From: an uncultured Lachnospiraceae bacterium
Lineage (GTDB): Bacteria > Bacillota > Clostridia > Lachnospirales > Lachnospiraceae
Assembly (NCBI GenBank): GCA_902767235.1
Contig: CACXGR010000030.1
Location: 1-7,878, forward strand
Direction: 5' to 3'
Length of the DNA stretch: 7,878 nucleotides
How positions within the stretch are numbered: position 1 is the stretch's first letter; the number at the start of each line of letters is the position of its first letter. The notes under the pieces are model-generated. The model was not told the origin of the DNA and did no database searches. It worked only from the letters and a program-made list of their open reading frames with translations. A program made the position numbers and the translations under genes. This document shows positions 6,840-7,878 of this stretch, one piece after another.

Positions 6840-6871
6840 AAAACCGGGCTCCATCAAGGAGTCCGGTTTTT
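6840..6871 (+). terminator. Rho-independent terminator, probably bidirectional
   Basis: The arms AAAACCGGGCTCC (6840-6852) and GGAGTCCGGTTTT (6858-6870) form a 13-bp stem with one G-T wobble around the 5-base loop ATCAA, and a run of T follows to 6871. It ends the lipoprotein transcript 39 bp after its stop. Read from the other side, the same stem is followed by TTTTCTTTCTTTCC, so it may also end the convergent DUF308-like gene that stops at 6944. Confidence 0.88.
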
Positions 6872-6892
6872 GCTCTGTCCGGGTATGAATCC

Positions 6893-6940
6893 GCCGCGGA
6901 AGCTGCGGATGCTTCAGAAGCAGCAGAAGCTGCGGAAGCC
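6893..6940. repeat. Low-complexity Ala/Ser or Ala/Glu-type tract in the intergenic gap
   Basis: GAAGCTGCGGA occurs twice (6899-6909 and 6926-6936) within a GCN/GAA-rich stretch. It lies between the terminator and the stop codon of the DUF308-like gene, and I see no start codon with a ribosome site that would make it a gene of its own. Confidence 0.45.
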
Positions 6941-6943
6941 CGA

Positions 6944-7840
6944 TCACGCACCGGGGGTGAAATCCGTGTGGTGTCCCTCAGAGGGCTCGAATTCGAGCTT
7001 GGGGTCATCGGCTGCGGGCTGCACTTCCTGGCCGGGGTCAAATCCGGCGTGATGGCTCTCCGCCGGCTCTGAAGGCTGAGCGTCTGCAGCTGTATGATAG
7101 GAGCTGTATGCAGAAGCGGACGCACTCTGTGCAGCGGCTTCTTTGCGGGCTTCCTCCGCTCTGCGCGCTTCCTCCGCCTTGCGGGCTTCTTCTTCCCTGC
7201 GAGCTTCCTCTGCTTTGCGCTCTTCTTCTGCCCTGCGGGCTTCTTCTTCTCTGCGGGTCTCGGCTTCCTTGACGGCCTTCTTCTCACGCCTGCCGGCCAG
7301 AAGGATGCAGATCCATGTCGTCAGCAGACTGAAGAGGCAGGATACGCCGGCGATGAGCAGCAGCCAGTTCGGGAAACCGTCGACCAGCCCGGTGACGGCG
7401 GTGATCTCGGAAAGGACGCAGAAAGCACCGATCAGGCAGATGAGCGACAGAAGCAGGTTCAGGATCCAGATCGCGTAGTCGAGTACCTTGATCTGAACGG
7501 TTCCCTGCAGTGTCAGGATACCGAGGATCAGTGACAAGAGACCGGCGTATAATTCAAAATGAGATGCCACGTCAGCGGAGCGCACAAGGCCGATGGCGCC
7601 CAGAAGGATCAGCAGGGTGCCCAGTGCAAATCCGTACCGGTCGATCCGCTTGTAATCGCCGGATACGAAGAAAGAAACGATCGAGACCACGCCGACGACG
7701 ATGAGTCCCCCGCAAAGGATCTGGCAGATCGTGGTGATCATCACGGTCTTTTTAAAAAGAAGCAGATAACCTAAAGCCACGGCAACGGCGGCAAAAAGGA
7801 TCTGCGTGATGACATTGCTCTTGCTGGTTGAAGTTTTCAC
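6944..7840 (-). CDS. DUF308/HdeD-like six-helix membrane protein with charged helical tail
   Basis: A 298-residue protein. Residues 1-182 hold six hydrophobic segments (about 11-29, 34-59, 70-87, 93-111, 122-143 and 158-182) in closely spaced hairpins, with glycine- and leucine-rich patterns such as ILCGGLIVVGVVSIV and FALGTLLILLGAIGLV typical of DUF308. That family includes HdeD, an acid-resistance membrane protein of E. coli; no such role can be assigned here. RREKK after helix 6 puts the C-terminus in the cytoplasm by the positive-inside rule. Residues 190-237 are an almost uninterrupted Glu/Arg/Lys/Ala helix, then comes an acidic, Pro-containing disordered tail with two His-His motifs. 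The tail is much longer than in plain DUF308 proteins. The start is GTG 7840, supported by AAGGGGG 9 nt upstream. The promoter lies at or beyond the window edge. Confidence 0.8.
   Translation of the reverse strand: MKTSTSKSNVITQILFAAVAVALGYLLLFKKTVMITTICQILCGGLIVVGVVSIVSFFVSGDYKRIDRYGFALGTLLILLGAIGLVRSADVASHFELYAGLLSLILGILTLQGTVQIKVLDYAIWILNLLLSLICLIGAFCVLSEITAVTGLVDGFPNWLLLIAGVSCLFSLLTTWICILLAGRREKKAVKEAETRREEEARRAEEERKAEEARREEEARKAEEARRAEEARKEAAAQSASASAYSSYHTAADAQPSEPAESHHAGFDPGQEVQPAADDPKLEFEPSEGHHTDFTPGA
7142..7249 (-). repeat. Six 18-nt coding repeats for (A/E)EEAR(R/K)
   Basis: Residues 198-233 of the DUF308-like protein are six hexapeptides in tandem: EEEARR, AEEERK, AEEARR, EEEARK, AEEARR, AEEARK. 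At the DNA level this gives an 18-bp period of CTTC/GCG-rich sequence on the plus strand. The alternating acidic and basic residues fit a single alpha-helix or coiled coil. Such tandem units are prone to gain or loss of copies. Confidence 0.85.
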
Positions 7841-7849
7841 TGTTTTATT

Positions 7850-7856
7850 CCCCCTT
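7850..7856 (-). promoter_or_regulatory. Ribosome binding site for the GTG start of the DUF308-like gene
   Basis: AAGGGGG on the minus strand lies 9 nt before GTG 7840. No ATG start exists upstream in this frame within the window, and the next internal Met (residue 34) would remove the first membrane helix. Confidence 0.65.
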
Positions 7857-7862
7857 TTTTAA

Positions 7863-7876
7863 TGTGCTTTGGCACA
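7863..7876. promoter_or_regulatory. Inverted repeat upstream of the DUF308-like gene
   Basis: TGTGC and GCACA are separated by TTTG, forming a 14-bp inverted repeat about 22 bp upstream of the GTG start. It could be an operator or part of a longer hairpin, but the window ends 2 bp further on and its context is lost. Confidence 0.25.
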
Positions 7877-7878
7877 AT

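Noticed and set aside
7094..7534. Plus-strand open frame with a Phe/Ala/Cys-rich hydrophobic repeat
   Set aside because: The apparent membrane-like repeats are the complement of the EEAR coding repeats of the DUF308-like gene, an artefact of the 18-bp period.
1..7878. Defence, toxin-antitoxin, CRISPR or mobile element content
   Set aside because: No integrase, transposase, nuclease, methylase or spaced repeat array was seen on either strand.

Overview
The window reads like a chromosomal stretch from a Gram-positive, gut-type member of the Clostridia (Lachnospiraceae-like). The inference rests on the gene families (a clostripain-type C11 peptidase carrying BspA-like leucine-rich repeats, a lipobox lipoprotein, a DUF308/HdeD-like membrane protein), on strong AAGGAG-type Shine-Dalgarno sites, and on a moderately GC-rich coding style with AT-rich promoters. 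No sequence search was possible, so taxonomy is only suggested. No tRNA, rRNA, CRISPR, integrase, transposase or defence gene was found, and no stretch longer than about 150 bp lacks a gene.

Layout. (1) Bases 2-3718 (+): the 3' part of a very large exported-type protein, with the end of a C11 peptidase domain, a beta-rich linker and two BspA-type LRR modules. (2) Bases 3725-4759 (-): a secreted protein of unknown function, tail-to-tail with gene 1 and only 6 bp away. It has its own good promoter with a 10-bp palindrome over the expected transcription start. (3) Bases 4859-5647 (-): an intracellular alpha/beta hydrolase with a complete Ser-Asp-His triad. (4) Bases 5648-5781: a divergent control region with promoter-like sequences on both strands and three GTCA units spaced exactly 11 bp apart. 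(5) Bases 5782-6801 (+): a lipoprotein of unknown function, ended by a strong, probably bidirectional terminator. (6) Bases 6944-7840 (-): a six-helix DUF308-like membrane protein with a long charged helical tail and a duplicated His-His motif at its C-terminus.

How the genes fit together. Four of the five products are predicted to be exported or in the membrane, so this is a cell-surface neighbourhood. Nothing in the sequence ties them into one pathway. The hydrolase and the lipoprotein share a divergent control region, and the secreted protein lies downstream of the hydrolase on the same strand but has its own promoter. The ATCGTC hexamer occurs both in the divergent region and in the palindrome before gene 2, a weak hint of shared control. 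I see no clear candidate for a wholly new multi-gene system. The most unusual items are the protease-LRR fusion, the phased repeat in the divergent region and the tail of the DUF308-like protein.
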